Of a stretch of 34,196 nt of DNA, positions 22,829 through 31,281 are shown piece by piece. Position numbers and translations under genes: made by a program. The notes under the pieces are model-generated. The model did no database searches. It saw only the letters and a program-made list of their open reading frames with translations, and was not told the DNA's origin. Position 1 is the first letter of the stretch. Every line of letters begins with the position of its first letter. The DNA is from G025836975 sp049646585. Lineage in GTDB: Bacteria; Pseudomonadota; Gammaproteobacteria; Burkholderiales; Burkholderiaceae_B. The DNA lies in contig JBARWC010000212.1 of NCBI GenBank assembly GCA_049646585.1, forward strand, positions 1 to 34,196, read 5' to 3'.

Positions 22829-23356
22829 TCAAGCCGGCTGCACCAGCACGAACAGCAGCCCGCCCAAGCCCAGCAGCAGAAAGGGGCTGACGCGGGTATA
22901 CAACAGCGCTACGGTGGAGACGGCCGCCACGCCCCAGGCCCAGATGCCGCCTTCGGCCGCGCGCAAAATGGTGCCGGTGGCGGCCAGGATCATGCCGGCG
23001 GCCACCGGCACCAGGCCCCGTTCGATGGCCTGTATCATGGGGCGGCCTTCATAGCGCGCCCATAGCTTGGCCAGGTAGTACACCAGCACGGCGGATGGGA
23101 CGAAGATGGCGAAGGACGCCACCAGGGCGCCGGCCAGGCCGGCCGCCTGCCAGCCCACCAGCGTGACCAGCAGGGTCTTGGGGCCGGGCGCCAGTCGGGA
23201 CAGGGCGAACATGTCCAGGAATTGCGTGTTGCTTATCCATTGGTGCACGACCACCGATTGCTGGTGTATGGCGGGAATGATGCTTTGCCCGCCGCCTATG
23301 GTCAAGAAGGACAGCGGGGCGAAGACGCGTAGGAATTGGATCAGTATTTCGGTCAT
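22829..23356 (-). CDS. Chromate transporter family (CHR) protein, second half-size subunit
   Basis: A 175-residue half-size CHR protein. Family motifs are the N-terminal FAPLSFLTIGGGQSIIPAI and the FALSRLAPGPKTLLVTLVGW block, followed by four to five hydrophobic segments. Short-chain CHR proteins normally work as a pair of unlike halves; the partner lies 43 nt upstream. Characterised members export chromate, but many CHR proteins have no shown chromate role, so the substrate is uncertain. Confidence 0.88.
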   Translation of the reverse strand: MTEILIQFLRVFAPLSFLTIGGGQSIIPAIHQQSVVVHQWISNTQFLDMFALSRLAPGPKTLLVTLVGWQAAGLAGALVASFAIFVPSAVLVYYLAKLWARYEGRPMIQAIERGLVPVAAGMILAATGTILRAAEGGIWAWGVAAVSTVALLYTRVSPFLLLGLGGLLFVLVQPA

Positions 23357-23399
23357 GGCGTTCGGGCGGGCTACAGGCTGGCGCGAGGGGCGGCGCGGC

Positions 23400-23984
23400 T
23401 TATTGGGGCGGCTTCCTGCCGTGCTTCAGGCGCAGGCGCAGCCATGCCACGGCGATGGAGGCGGGCGCCGCGACGGCGATGACGCCGATCAGGTTCAGCC
23501 GGAAAACAAAAATGGCGATGAAGGTGCCGGCCATGATCAGAATGGGGGCCAGTCCGTCCATGGCGTGCCGGGCGGTGCGCACGCCCATCTCCAGGGAGAG
23601 CCCGATGGCCGCCGCCGCAATGCCGGCCAGCGCCAGGTGGGCGGTTCTGGAATGCGCAACTTGGGCAAAGGCCATGGCCATCAGTATGGCCACGCACATG
23701 GCCGGCACCACCATGCCCAGCGCGGCCGCCAGCGCGCCTTTGCCGCCTTGCAGGCGATAGCCTATCCAGATGGACAGGTTGACCACATTGATGCCCGGAA
23801 ACGCCTGCGACAGCGCCAGGCCGCTGACGAATTCCTGTTCCGAAATCCATTTGCGCCGGTGCACGAACTCGCGCATGATCCAGCCGCTAAGCCCACCGCC
23901 GAAACTGGTGACGCCCAGGCGCGAGAATGCCAGAAACAGAGTGATCAAAGAGGGTGGGGAGGTAAGCGGCGGCGTGTTCATCAT
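23400..23984 (-). CDS. Chromate transporter family (CHR) protein, first half-size subunit
   Basis: A 194-residue half-size CHR protein with the diagnostic RLGVTSFGGGLSGWIMREF near the N-terminus and GLALSQAFPGINVVNLSIWIG after it. It lies upstream of the second half and is most likely co-transcribed. It begins at an ATGATG pair; the first codon (23984) is used here. It is the first gene after a 136-nt gap that holds no other gene and no clear terminator. Confidence 0.88.
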   Translation of the reverse strand: MMNTPPLTSPPSLITLFLAFSRLGVTSFGGGLSGWIMREFVHRRKWISEQEFVSGLALSQAFPGINVVNLSIWIGYRLQGGKGALAAALGMVVPAMCVAILMAMAFAQVAHSRTAHLALAGIAAAAIGLSLEMGVRTARHAMDGLAPILIMAGTFIAIFVFRLNLIGVIAVAAPASIAVAWLRLRLKHGRKPPQ

Positions 23985-24120
23985 GCGTATATCGGGAACT
24001 TCTGAGCAAGTCGATCCGCAGCGGCTGCTTACCGCTCGATTTGTTCAGAGGCTCCCTGCTTGGGGGCACCCATTTTCGCGTGATATGGGCGCCGCCACAA
24101 GCGCCGTGGCCGCGTAACGC

Positions 24121-24939
24121 TTACTTCCCGCTGAATCTGGCGGGGCGGCGCTCCAGGAAGTGCGCCACGCCTTCCTTGAAATCCTCGCTTTGTATGCTCC
24201 GGAACATTTCGTCGTTTGCCAGGGTGATGGCCTCCGACAAGGTCTGGAAGGGAGCTTCGCCCAACTGCCGCTTCATGACTCGCAGCGACCGGGGCGATAC
24301 ATGCATCGCCAGTTCGTCGGCATAGGCTATGGTTTCGTCCAGTAGCCGGTCGGCCGGTATGACGCGGTCGACCAGGCGCATTTGCCGCGCTTCGTCCCCC
24401 CCGATCTTGCGGGACGAGAACAGCAGGTCGGCGGCGTTGCCGGGCCCGACGATGCGGGGCAGTATCCAGGCAATGCCGTGTTCGGCGATCAGGCCGCGCT
24501 TGGCGAATGCCGTGGCGAATACCGCCTTGTCGCTGGCGAAGCGCATGTCGCTATATAACGCGAACACCAGCCCCAATCCCGCGGCCGCACCGTTGATGGC
24601 GCAAATGATCGGCTTTCGTATCGCCTGGAAGTAGGCATAGCGGGCCTGGTAGTCCGGCCTGCGGCTCATGTCGTAGGGCCGCATCCATTCCGCGGCCTGG
24701 ATGTCTTCCGGGGGCAGGACCTCCAGTTCGTTCATGTCCATGCCCGCGCAGAAGGCGCGCCCTTTTCCCGTCAGGATGATGGCTCGCACGTCCTCGTTTT
24801 TGTCGAGCTGTTCCAGCATGGCGCGCAGCTCGGCTTCCATGACTTTGGTCAGGGCGTTCATTTGTTCCGGCCGCGACAAGGTCACGATGGCGACGTGCTG
24901 GTCCGTGCCGGCGAAAGCCAGTTCTACTTGAGTAAACAT
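24121..24939 (-). CDS. Enoyl-CoA hydratase/isomerase (crotonase-fold) protein 1
   Basis: A 272-residue crotonase. The oxyanion-hole segments are visible (GRAFCAGMDMNEL about 60-72, and NGAAAGLGLVFAL). The first of the two catalytic glutamates of classical hydratases is not at its usual position: the region reads AFAKRGLIAEHG, with an acidic residue at E153, where PaaG-type isomerases hold an Asp. This makes hydration uncertain; isomerase or another CoA-thioester reaction is possible. It is the last gene of the catabolic operon, 12 nt after the aldehyde dehydrogenase. Confidence 0.88.
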   Translation of the reverse strand: MFTQVELAFAGTDQHVAIVTLSRPEQMNALTKVMEAELRAMLEQLDKNEDVRAIILTGKGRAFCAGMDMNELEVLPPEDIQAAEWMRPYDMSRRPDYQARYAYFQAIRKPIICAINGAAAGLGLVFALYSDMRFASDKAVFATAFAKRGLIAEHGIAWILPRIVGPGNAADLLFSSRKIGGDEARQMRLVDRVIPADRLLDETIAYADELAMHVSPRSLRVMKRQLGEAPFQTLSEAITLANDEMFRSIQSEDFKEGVAHFLERRPARFSGK

Positions 24940-24951
24940 AATGCCTCTGTC

Positions 24952-26376
24952 TCAGGGTTTGCTTGTTGGTGGTGTCTGAATGGCACGTGGTTCCGTGAAT
25001 TCGACAATGCCATGGATGCCGCCTTCGCGGCCTATGCCGGATGCCCCGAATCCGCCGAAAGGGGCCAGCGGGTTGAAGGGCGCGCCGTTGACGTCCACCT
25101 GGCCGGCACGCAGCCGCCGTGCGATGGACATGGCCCGGTCGCTCTCGCCCCATACGGCGCCGGCCAAGCCGTAGCCGGTATCGTTGGCGATGGATACCGC
25201 CTCGTCTTCGCTGGCGTAGGTCAGCACGGCAAGCACGGGGCCGAATATCTCTTCCCGGGCGATCGCCGCTTGCGTGGGCACGCGGCCGACTATCGTCGGC
25301 GCCACGAAGTAGCCTTGAGCGGGTATGGCGGCATGCGGGCCGCCGGCGATAAGATCCAGGCCTGAATCGCCCGGCTCGGCCAGGAAAGACAGCACGCGTT
25401 CGCGGTGCTCGCGCGATACCAGCGGGCCCATGCGCGTGCCTTCGTCGCGCGGATCGCCCAAGGTCATTTTTTCGGCCGCGGCTTTCAAGAGATCGCGGTA
25501 TTGCGCATACTGATCTTCCGGGACCAGTAGCCGCGTGATGGCATTGCAGGTCTGGCCCGAATTCAGGAAGCAGGAAGAAACGGCATGCCTGGCCACCAGC
25601 GCCGGGTCGGCTTCGGGCAAGGCGATGCTGGCGGATTTTCCGCCCAATTCCAGGGCCACCCGCTTCAAGGCCTGGCCGGCGACGCCGGCGATGTGTCGGC
25701 CCACCGATGTGGAGCCCGTGAAGGACACCATATCGATGTCGGGATGGGTGATCAGGGATTCGCCCGTGGCACCGTCTCCAAATACGATGTTCACCACGCC
25801 ATGAGGCAGCTTGGCCTCGTCAACAGCCTGGCCGAGAACCTGCGCCGCCGTGGGCGCCAGTTCCGAAGGCTTCAGCACGACGGTGCATCCCGCCGCGAGC
25901 GCCGCGGCGAGCTTGCCGGTGACCTGATGCAGGGGATAGTTCCACGGCGTGATGGCGGCAACGACGCCCACGGGAACGGGCGCGATACGGGAATGCGCAG
26001 CTTGGGTTTCCGCCAGGGCCGGGGCGGCGGCGTCGGCCGTCATGCGCCATGCCGCGATGGGTGCCTGGACCTGGATGCGGCGCACGAGCTTCAGCGGCAT
26101 CCCCGTTTCGGCGCAGATTCCGGATGCGAGCGCGTCGGCATGCGCTTCCAGGCGGTCCGCGATGGCGCGGATATAGGCCGCCCGCTCGTCGACCGGGCGT
26201 TGTGACCAGCCCGCATAGGCCGACTTGGCGGCCTGCACGGCGGTGTCGACTTCCGTCGCCGTGGCATGTTTTACCTTGCCGATTTCCTGCTCGGTATACG
26301 AGTCGTGCACAACGGTTTCTTTGCCGCCTTCGGCATCCCGCCAGCCGCCGTCGATGAAATGCTGCCCATACATCAT
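24952..26376 (-). CDS. NAD(P)-dependent aldehyde dehydrogenase
   Basis: A 474-residue ALDH superfamily enzyme that oxidises an aldehyde to the acid. Catalytic residues are C277 (NSGQTCNAI), general base E243 (ALELGGKS) and N146 (TPWNYPL); the cofactor site KPSE is at 169-172. Length is normal. I chose the ATG at 26376, which overlaps the upstream crotonase gene stop (ATGA); the open frame continues upstream as a shadow. In a CoA-ligase plus crotonase setting the aldehyde could be the product of a retro-aldol cleavage, as in vanillin dehydrogenase systems (inference). Confidence 0.92.
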   Translation of the reverse strand: MMYGQHFIDGGWRDAEGGKETVVHDSYTEQEIGKVKHATATEVDTAVQAAKSAYAGWSQRPVDERAAYIRAIADRLEAHADALASGICAETGMPLKLVRRIQVQAPIAAWRMTADAAAPALAETQAAHSRIAPVPVGVVAAITPWNYPLHQVTGKLAAALAAGCTVVLKPSELAPTAAQVLGQAVDEAKLPHGVVNIVFGDGATGESLITHPDIDMVSFTGSTSVGRHIAGVAGQALKRVALELGGKSASIALPEADPALVARHAVSSCFLNSGQTCNAITRLLVPEDQYAQYRDLLKAAAEKMTLGDPRDEGTRMGPLVSREHRERVLSFLAEPGDSGLDLIAGGPHAAIPAQGYFVAPTIVGRVPTQAAIAREEIFGPVLAVLTYASEDEAVSIANDTGYGLAGAVWGESDRAMSIARRLRAGQVDVNGAPFNPLAPFGGFGASGIGREGGIHGIVEFTEPRAIQTPPTSKP

Positions 26377-27146
26377 GTCTTGATTCCTTTGTTGCGGCGC
26401 GCTTCCAGAAAGGCGCCCATTGCGGCTTGGGGTTCGCCGTTTGCATAGCACTCCAGCTGCGCCCGGACACCTGCCGTGTAGGCATCGTCGAAGCCGGCTT
26501 GCGTCATGTGGCGCAAGCGCTGCTTGGACAGGCGCACGGCGGTGGGCGGCAGCAGGGCGAGGCGCCGCGCTGTGGCCACGGCTTCGGCCAAGGCGTCGTC
26601 GGCCAGTTGATTGACCAATCCGATTTCATAGGCCCGACGGTTTCCGATCAGTTCGCCCTGCAAGGAAAGCTGTGCGTTATGCCCCATGCCCACGTGCAGC
26701 GTCATAAGGTAGGAGCCCACGATGCTGGCCAGGCCGGCCTTGACCTCGGGCTGTCCCAATTTGGATTCCGGGTTGGCCACCCGCAAGTCCGCGCACAGGG
26801 CTATCTGGAAGCCGGCTCCCGCCGCGATGCCGTTCAGGGCGGCGATGCAGGGCTTGTCCAGGTCGCGCACGGCCTGATAGGTATTGCGCTGCGCTTGCAG
26901 CCATGGCACCAGGTCCTGCCAGGCGGCCTTGGCGGCTTCGTCCAGGTCCTGCCCGGCGCTGAACGCCCTATCGCCGGCGCCGGTGATGACGATGGCGCGG
27001 ACGGCCGGGTCCGCATTCATCCGGCCCAGGCCGTCTATGAAGGCGCTGCGCATTTCGCCGTTGACGGCGTTCAGCGCATGCGGCCGGTTCAGGGTGACGA
27101 TGGCAACGCCGTCCTGAACCTGGATCAATACCGTATCGTTCTTCAT
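26373..27146 (-). CDS. Enoyl-CoA hydratase/isomerase (crotonase-fold) protein 2
   Basis: A 257-residue crotonase with oxyanion-hole segments AFSAGQDLDE (61-70) and NGIAAGAGFQIAL. The first catalytic glutamate is present (E134 in GQPEVKAGL), while the second aligns to Q159. One-glutamate crotonases include hydratase/lyases such as feruloyl-CoA hydratase-lyase, but I cannot show specific substrate motifs. I chose the ATG at 27146, which overlaps the synthetase stop (ATGA). It differs clearly from the other crotonase of this operon, so the two are probably not interchangeable. Confidence 0.9.
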   Translation of the reverse strand: MKNDTVLIQVQDGVAIVTLNRPHALNAVNGEMRSAFIDGLGRMNADPAVRAIVITGAGDRAFSAGQDLDEAAKAAWQDLVPWLQAQRNTYQAVRDLDKPCIAALNGIAAGAGFQIALCADLRVANPESKLGQPEVKAGLASIVGSYLMTLHVGMGHNAQLSLQGELIGNRRAYEIGLVNQLADDALAEAVATARRLALLPPTAVRLSKQRLRHMTQAGFDDAYTAGVRAQLECYANGEPQAAMGAFLEARRNKGIKT

Positions 27147-29266
27147 GCCTTTTCCTTGAATTCCACAATGGCGTCCACCACGCTGACGCCGTCTTCCTGG
27201 CGCATGACCATGACGGGGTTCAGGTCGGCCGATTGCAGCGTGTCCCGATGCGCAAGGGCAAAGTGGCTCAAGGCCACGGCCGCTCTGGCCAGCGCCCCGG
27301 CGTCCAATGCCGGCGCATGACGATAACCTTGTAGCACGGGCGCGATGCGAAGCTTCATGATGGCGGCCAGCGCTTCTTCTTCGCTGAAAGGCGCCAAAAG
27401 AGAAACGACATCTTTGCGGACCTCGACGAGAATTCCGCCTTCGCCCACCGTTATCACGGGGCCGAATACCGGGTCCACCGTGACACCCAGCATGAATTCG
27501 TGCATGCCCCGGACCATGCGTGCGACCAGCACCCGGGGCTCCGCCGCGTGCAAGGCGGCAAGCTTCGCCAGGCAGTCGCCGGCGGCGATGCGCGCCTGGT
27601 CCGCGCCGGACACATGCAGATGAACCAGGCCGTGCTCGGTTTTGTGCGGAATCTGCGCCGAGCAGCCTTTGACGACCAGCGGGCCGTCCAGCCGGGCGGC
27701 GGCCTGAGCGGCGGCGTCCGCATCGCGGCAAACGACATGCTCGACCACGGAGATTCCGAAAGCGGCCAGGCGGGCCAGGCTGTCGGCCTCGTCCAGCAAG
27801 CCGTGAGGCTGGCCGCCGCCCGTGTCGGAGGACGGAGGGGGGGCTGCGGAAGCGGGAGGCTCTTGAAACTGGCTATGCCGAAAGTATTGGTTCAGGGCTT
27901 GTACGGCATCGGTTTCACTGCCGAATGTCGCCACCCCCTGTTGCTGGAATTCCTTCCTGACGGATGCCTGCGCGGCGGTCACGGCGACCGGCTTGCGGTG
28001 CTGCGTGGCGAATGCCGCCGTCGCCGACGCCAGGGCGGGGATGTCGTAGCCCGGGCCCGCCACGGGGATGCCGACCAGCAGCATGTCGGTTTCCTCGTTA
28101 TTGCCCAGCGCCTCGAGCACGCGGGGAAACATGTCGCCATTGCCCAGCAGCGCGGCCGTCAAGTCCAGTGGATTGGCGGCGGTGGCGAAGCCCGGCAGCA
28201 GCGTGCGCAATGCTTCCAGGGTGGCGGCATCGAATTCGCTTAATGGCAGGCCGGCGCGCTCCGCCGCGTCGGCGCAGAGCACTCCCACGGCGCCGCTGTG
28301 GCTCATGACCACCGTGCGACCGGATTTTGGGCTGTAGCCGCCCAGGTACAGGGCGGCGGCATTGACCAGGCCATGCACGTCCTGCGCCCGCCATATGCCG
28401 TTCTTTTCCAGAAAAGCGTCCAGCGCGACGTCCTGCCCCACCAAGGCTCCGGTGTGCGACGATGCTGCCGCCGCGCCCTTGCGGCTGCTGCCCCCTTTCA
28501 GGAGGATGATGCGGGTACCGTGCCGGCGGGCAAGGCGGGCCGCTTCGGCCAACAGATCGGGGCGGGTGATCGCTTCCACGTAGACCAGAATAAGACGTAT
28601 GCCGGGATCGCTGGCAACACTGCGCACCAGTTCCGATACGCCAAGATCGGCATCGTTGCCGGTGGACGCCAGGTAGCGCACCCCCAGCCCTTTTTCACGC
28701 AGCAGGGCGTATGGCATGACGCTGGCGGCGCCGCTTTGGCTGATGATGGCGATGGGCCCGTCTTGCGGCTCGATTTCCGTGAACATCGTGCTGAAGTTCA
28801 GGATGGCGCCGCTGGCGAAATTGGCGATGCCCTGGGCGTTGGGCCCCACCAGGCGCATTCCGTAAGCGCGTGCGGCGTCAAGCAGTTGCTCTTGCAGCTT
28901 CCGGCCGGCCGCCCCGACTTCCGCAAAGCCCGAAGACATGATCACCGCGGTCGATACGCCGCGTTGTCCGCAGCGATGCACCTGGGCAATCGCGTCCTTG
29001 CCTGCGACGGCGATGATGGCGGCGTCGGGCACCAGGGGGACGTCTTCCAGGCTGGCATAGCAGGCCATGCCCTGTATGGTGTCCCTGGCCGGATTGACCG
29101 GGAGGATACGACCGCCATAGCCGAACTTGCGCATGTAGTGGATGGGCCGCCCGCCTACCTTGTTGGGGTTGTCCGAAGCGCCGATGATGGCGACGGAGGC
29201 GGGGTTGAACACGCCGGCGACGCCGGCCGTGCTTGCATCGAACGTGGCTTGTTGCAAAGGCTTCAC
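27143..29266 (-). CDS. Acyl-CoA synthetase, NDP-forming (acetate--CoA ligase family), fused alpha-beta form
   Basis: A 707-residue protein with three parts: a CoA-binding Rossmann domain (SVAIIGASDNPNKVGG, 25-39), succinyl-CoA-synthetase-like ligase domains with the SSHTGALVG motif holding the likely phosphohistidine H271, and a C-terminal ATP-grasp domain from about residue 500 (GPLVVKGCSAQIPHKTEHG). It makes acyl-CoA from an acid with ATP, giving ADP and phosphate. FerA of Sphingobium, a feruloyl-CoA synthetase, belongs to this superfamily, but substrates vary widely. I chose the GTG at 29266: AAGGTG lies 8 nt upstream and it starts 2 nt after the tctC-type stop. An earlier in-frame GTG (29311) would overlap that gene by 43 nt. 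Confidence 0.92.
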   Translation of the reverse strand: MKPLQQATFDASTAGVAGVFNPASVAIIGASDNPNKVGGRPIHYMRKFGYGGRILPVNPARDTIQGMACYASLEDVPLVPDAAIIAVAGKDAIAQVHRCGQRGVSTAVIMSSGFAEVGAAGRKLQEQLLDAARAYGMRLVGPNAQGIANFASGAILNFSTMFTEIEPQDGPIAIISQSGAASVMPYALLREKGLGVRYLASTGNDADLGVSELVRSVASDPGIRLILVYVEAITRPDLLAEAARLARRHGTRIILLKGGSSRKGAAAASSHTGALVGQDVALDAFLEKNGIWRAQDVHGLVNAAALYLGGYSPKSGRTVVMSHSGAVGVLCADAAERAGLPLSEFDAATLEALRTLLPGFATAANPLDLTAALLGNGDMFPRVLEALGNNEETDMLLVGIPVAGPGYDIPALASATAAFATQHRKPVAVTAAQASVRKEFQQQGVATFGSETDAVQALNQYFRHSQFQEPPASAAPPPSSDTGGGQPHGLLDEADSLARLAAFGISVVEHVVCRDADAAAQAAARLDGPLVVKGCSAQIPHKTEHGLVHLHVSGADQARIAAGDCLAKLAALHAAEPRVLVARMVRGMHEFMLGVTVDPVFGPVITVGEGGILVEVRKDVVSLLAPFSEEEALAAIMKLRIAPVLQGYRHAPALDAGALARAAVALSHFALAHRDTLQSADLNPVMVMRQEDGVSVVDAIVEFKEKA

Positions 29267-29268
29267 GC

Positions 29269-30252
29269 TTAATTCACCTTCATGCCGGAAGTCTTGATCA
29301 GCTTGCTCCACTTCGCCTCGTCCTGCTGCATCTGCTTGGCGAAGCTTTCCGGTGAGCCCGGTGTGGGCGTGGCGCCGAAAGACTGCAGTTTGGCCTGCAC
29401 GTCGGGTTCGGCAAGAATCTTGTTCAGGGATTGGTTCAGGGTCTTGATCGCCTCGGGCGGCGTTCCATGCGGCGCGACCAGGCCGAACCAGATGCTTACC
29501 TGGAAGCCGGGCAGGCCCGCCTCGGCAATCGTGGGCACCTTCGGCAGCGCCGACGATTTTGTGCTGCCCGTCACGCCTAGCGGAATCACCTTGCCGGCCT
29601 GGATATTGGGGAGCGCATTGGAAATGGTGTCGAACATCATGGATATCCGCCCGCCCAGCAGGTCGGTCAGCGCCGCTGCCGACCCCTTGTAAGGCACGTG
29701 CAGGATGTCTATGCCCGCCATGTCTTTAAGCAGCTCACCCGACAAATGGTTGGAACTGCCCACGCCGGCCGAGCCGAAGGTCAGGGTGCCGGGCTTGCGC
29801 TTGGCTTGGGCGATCAGGTCTTTTACGGTGTTGATCTTCAGCGAAGGCGCAACGACCAGGACGTTTTCGGTGCTGGCCACCATGCCTATGGGATCGAAGG
29901 CACTAAGCGGCTTGGTCGCCATATTGGGATAAATGCTGGGGTTGATCGTCATGGTGCCGGTGGTCGCGAAAAACAGCGTGTAGCCATTGGCTGCGCTACC
30001 CGCCGCCGCTTCCGTGGCGATGACGCCGCCGGCGCCGCCGCGATTCTCGACAATGACGGTTTGCCCAAGGGCATGGGTCATCTGCTCGCTGACGATACGG
30101 GCCATGGCGTCGGTGGGACCCCCGGCGGGAAACGGCACGATCAGCTTGATGGGCTTGTCGGGGTAGGCCGCCTGTGCAACGCCGGTGCCGCCGACGAGCA
30201 GCGCGGCCGCCATCAGTATCGGAGCCATCCTGGCTGGACGGGAAATGCTCAT
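29269..30252 (-). CDS. Bug-family tripartite tricarboxylate transporter substrate-binding protein (TctC-like)
   Basis: A 327-residue periplasmic binding protein. The signal peptide ends at AQA before AYPDKPIKLIVPFPAGGPTD, the family's signature start. Further blocks are VENRGGAGGVIATEAAA and the LPKVPTIAEAGLPGFQVSIWFG stretch. These proteins bind small carboxylates, aromatic acids or other organics; many are orphans without TctA/TctB, as here. AAGGAG precedes the ATG at 30252. It is first in an operon with an acyl-CoA synthetase, so the captured acid is probably the synthetase's substrate (inference). Confidence 0.94.
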   Translation of the reverse strand: MSISRPARMAPILMAAALLVGGTGVAQAAYPDKPIKLIVPFPAGGPTDAMARIVSEQMTHALGQTVIVENRGGAGGVIATEAAAGSAANGYTLFFATTGTMTINPSIYPNMATKPLSAFDPIGMVASTENVLVVAPSLKINTVKDLIAQAKRKPGTLTFGSAGVGSSNHLSGELLKDMAGIDILHVPYKGSAAALTDLLGGRISMMFDTISNALPNIQAGKVIPLGVTGSTKSSALPKVPTIAEAGLPGFQVSIWFGLVAPHGTPPEAIKTLNQSLNKILAEPDVQAKLQSFGATPTPGSPESFAKQMQQDEAKWSKLIKTSGMKVN

Positions 30253-30308
30253 GTTGTCTCCTTGTGTATGTGTTTGGATTTCTTTCGCTTGCGGAAAGAC
30301 GCAATCAA

Positions 30309-30337
30309 GTCTAGGCAGGCGGCCAGGTATCGACAAG
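30309..30337 (-). promoter_or_regulatory. Candidate sigma70 promoter of the catabolic operon
   Basis: On the - strand TTGTCG (30332-30337) and TAGACT (30309-30314) are spaced by 17 nt, each matching consensus at 4 of 6 positions. It lies in the 126-nt divergent gap, 57 nt before the binding-protein start. An AT-rich imperfect dyad (ATAT-GGTG-TATAT, 30343-30355) sits just upstream and could be a LysR-type site. Confidence 0.45.
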
Positions 30338-30378
30338 AGTAATATGGTGTATATCAGGTTTCTATTTTTGTGATACCC

Positions 30379-31281
30379 ATGAATCTCAAGCAACTGGAGA
30401 CGTTTTCGCTGATTGCCGAGCTTGGCTCCTTGTCTCGCGTGGCGACGGCGACCGGCACGGCGCAGTCGCTGGTCAGCCGGCAACTGGCCCAGCTGGAATC
30501 GGAATGGGGCGATCGCCTGTTCGAGCGCACGGGTCGGGGCATGGTGCTGTCGGAATTCGGCAGGCGCGTGCGGCCAGAGGTCGAGCTGCTGCTGATCCAG
30601 CTTGCCCGGCTCGAGGGCACGGTCAAGGACGCATCGGGGGTGCTGACGGGCACGGTGCATTTCGGGGTGTTGCCATCCATGAGCCGTGAATTGCTGCCCA
30701 TGCTTTTCGCTGATCTTCGCGCCCTGGCGCCTTTAGTGCGGCTGCACGTCACCGAAGGCTTTAGCGGCGATCTGGACGAACAGTTGGGGTCGGGCCGCCT
30801 GGACATGATCATCGTGAACCGCTACGGCGCGGCGGCGGGCCGCGGCGAAGACGTCCTGGGCAGGGCCGACACCTATCTGGCGGGCAAGCCCCAGGCCATG
30901 TCGGCCTTGGGTCTGGGGGCCTCCGTGGCGTATCGCGCCCTGAGCGGATTGCCGCTGGTGCTGCCGTCAGCGCCCAATGGCTTGCGCACCATGCTAGACA
31001 TGCTGGAAAGGCAGCGCCGTGTCGGCCTGGATATCGTCATGGAAGTCGACACCCTGACGGCCATGAAAGACGTGGCGATGAGCGGGCATGCGTTTACCCT
31101 GCTTCCCATGCAGGCGATCAAGGAAGAGGTCGATTCGGGCCGGCTTGCCGCGGCCCGGCTCGACAAGCCGGCGCTTCGGCGTACCGTCGCGTTAAGCTTT
31201 ACCCGTCAAAGGCCGCTGTCCCGGGCCGCCAGATTGGTGGGGACCCGGGCGCGCGAGATGGTGTCGGCGCTGCTGGCCTAG
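30379..31281 (+). CDS. LysR-family transcriptional regulator
   Basis: A 300-residue LysR regulator. The N-terminal winged helix-turn-helix (MNLKQLETFSLIAELGSLSR, then TGTAQSLVSRQLAQLESEWG) is followed by a linker helix and a periplasmic-binding-like effector domain. The ATG at 30379 gives the standard N-terminus, but it has no good ribosome site; a GTG at 30370 would add three residues. It is divergent from the catabolic operon, the usual layout for a regulator responding to that pathway's substrate or CoA intermediate. Its stop overlaps the gltD stop in the palindrome CTAG. Confidence 0.93.
   Translation: MNLKQLETFSLIAELGSLSRVATATGTAQSLVSRQLAQLESEWGDRLFERTGRGMVLSEFGRRVRPEVELLLIQLARLEGTVKDASGVLTGTVHFGVLPSMSRELLPMLFADLRALAPLVRLHVTEGFSGDLDEQLGSGRLDMIIVNRYGAAAGRGEDVLGRADTYLAGKPQAMSALGLGASVAYRALSGLPLVLPSAPNGLRTMLDMLERQRRVGLDIVMEVDTLTAMKDVAMSGHAFTLLPMQAIKEEVDSGRLAAARLDKPALRRTVALSFTRQRPLSRAARLVGTRAREMVSALLA

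Noticed and set aside
23985..24120. A small gene or terminator in the 136-nt gap between crotonase 1 and the chromate-type transporter
   Set aside because: Only short GC-rich inverted repeats without a T-run and no frame with a credible start were found.
24121..27146. Naming either crotonase as feruloyl-CoA hydratase-lyase
   Set aside because: The operon context is suggestive, but I see no diagnostic substrate-binding residues, so only the fold family is claimed.
26373..27731. A 452-residue version of crotonase 2 with a long N-terminal extension
   Set aside because: The extra ~195 residues are an off-frame reading of the synthetase gene, rich in Arg and Gly. The ATG at 27146 with an ATGA overlap is the plausible start.
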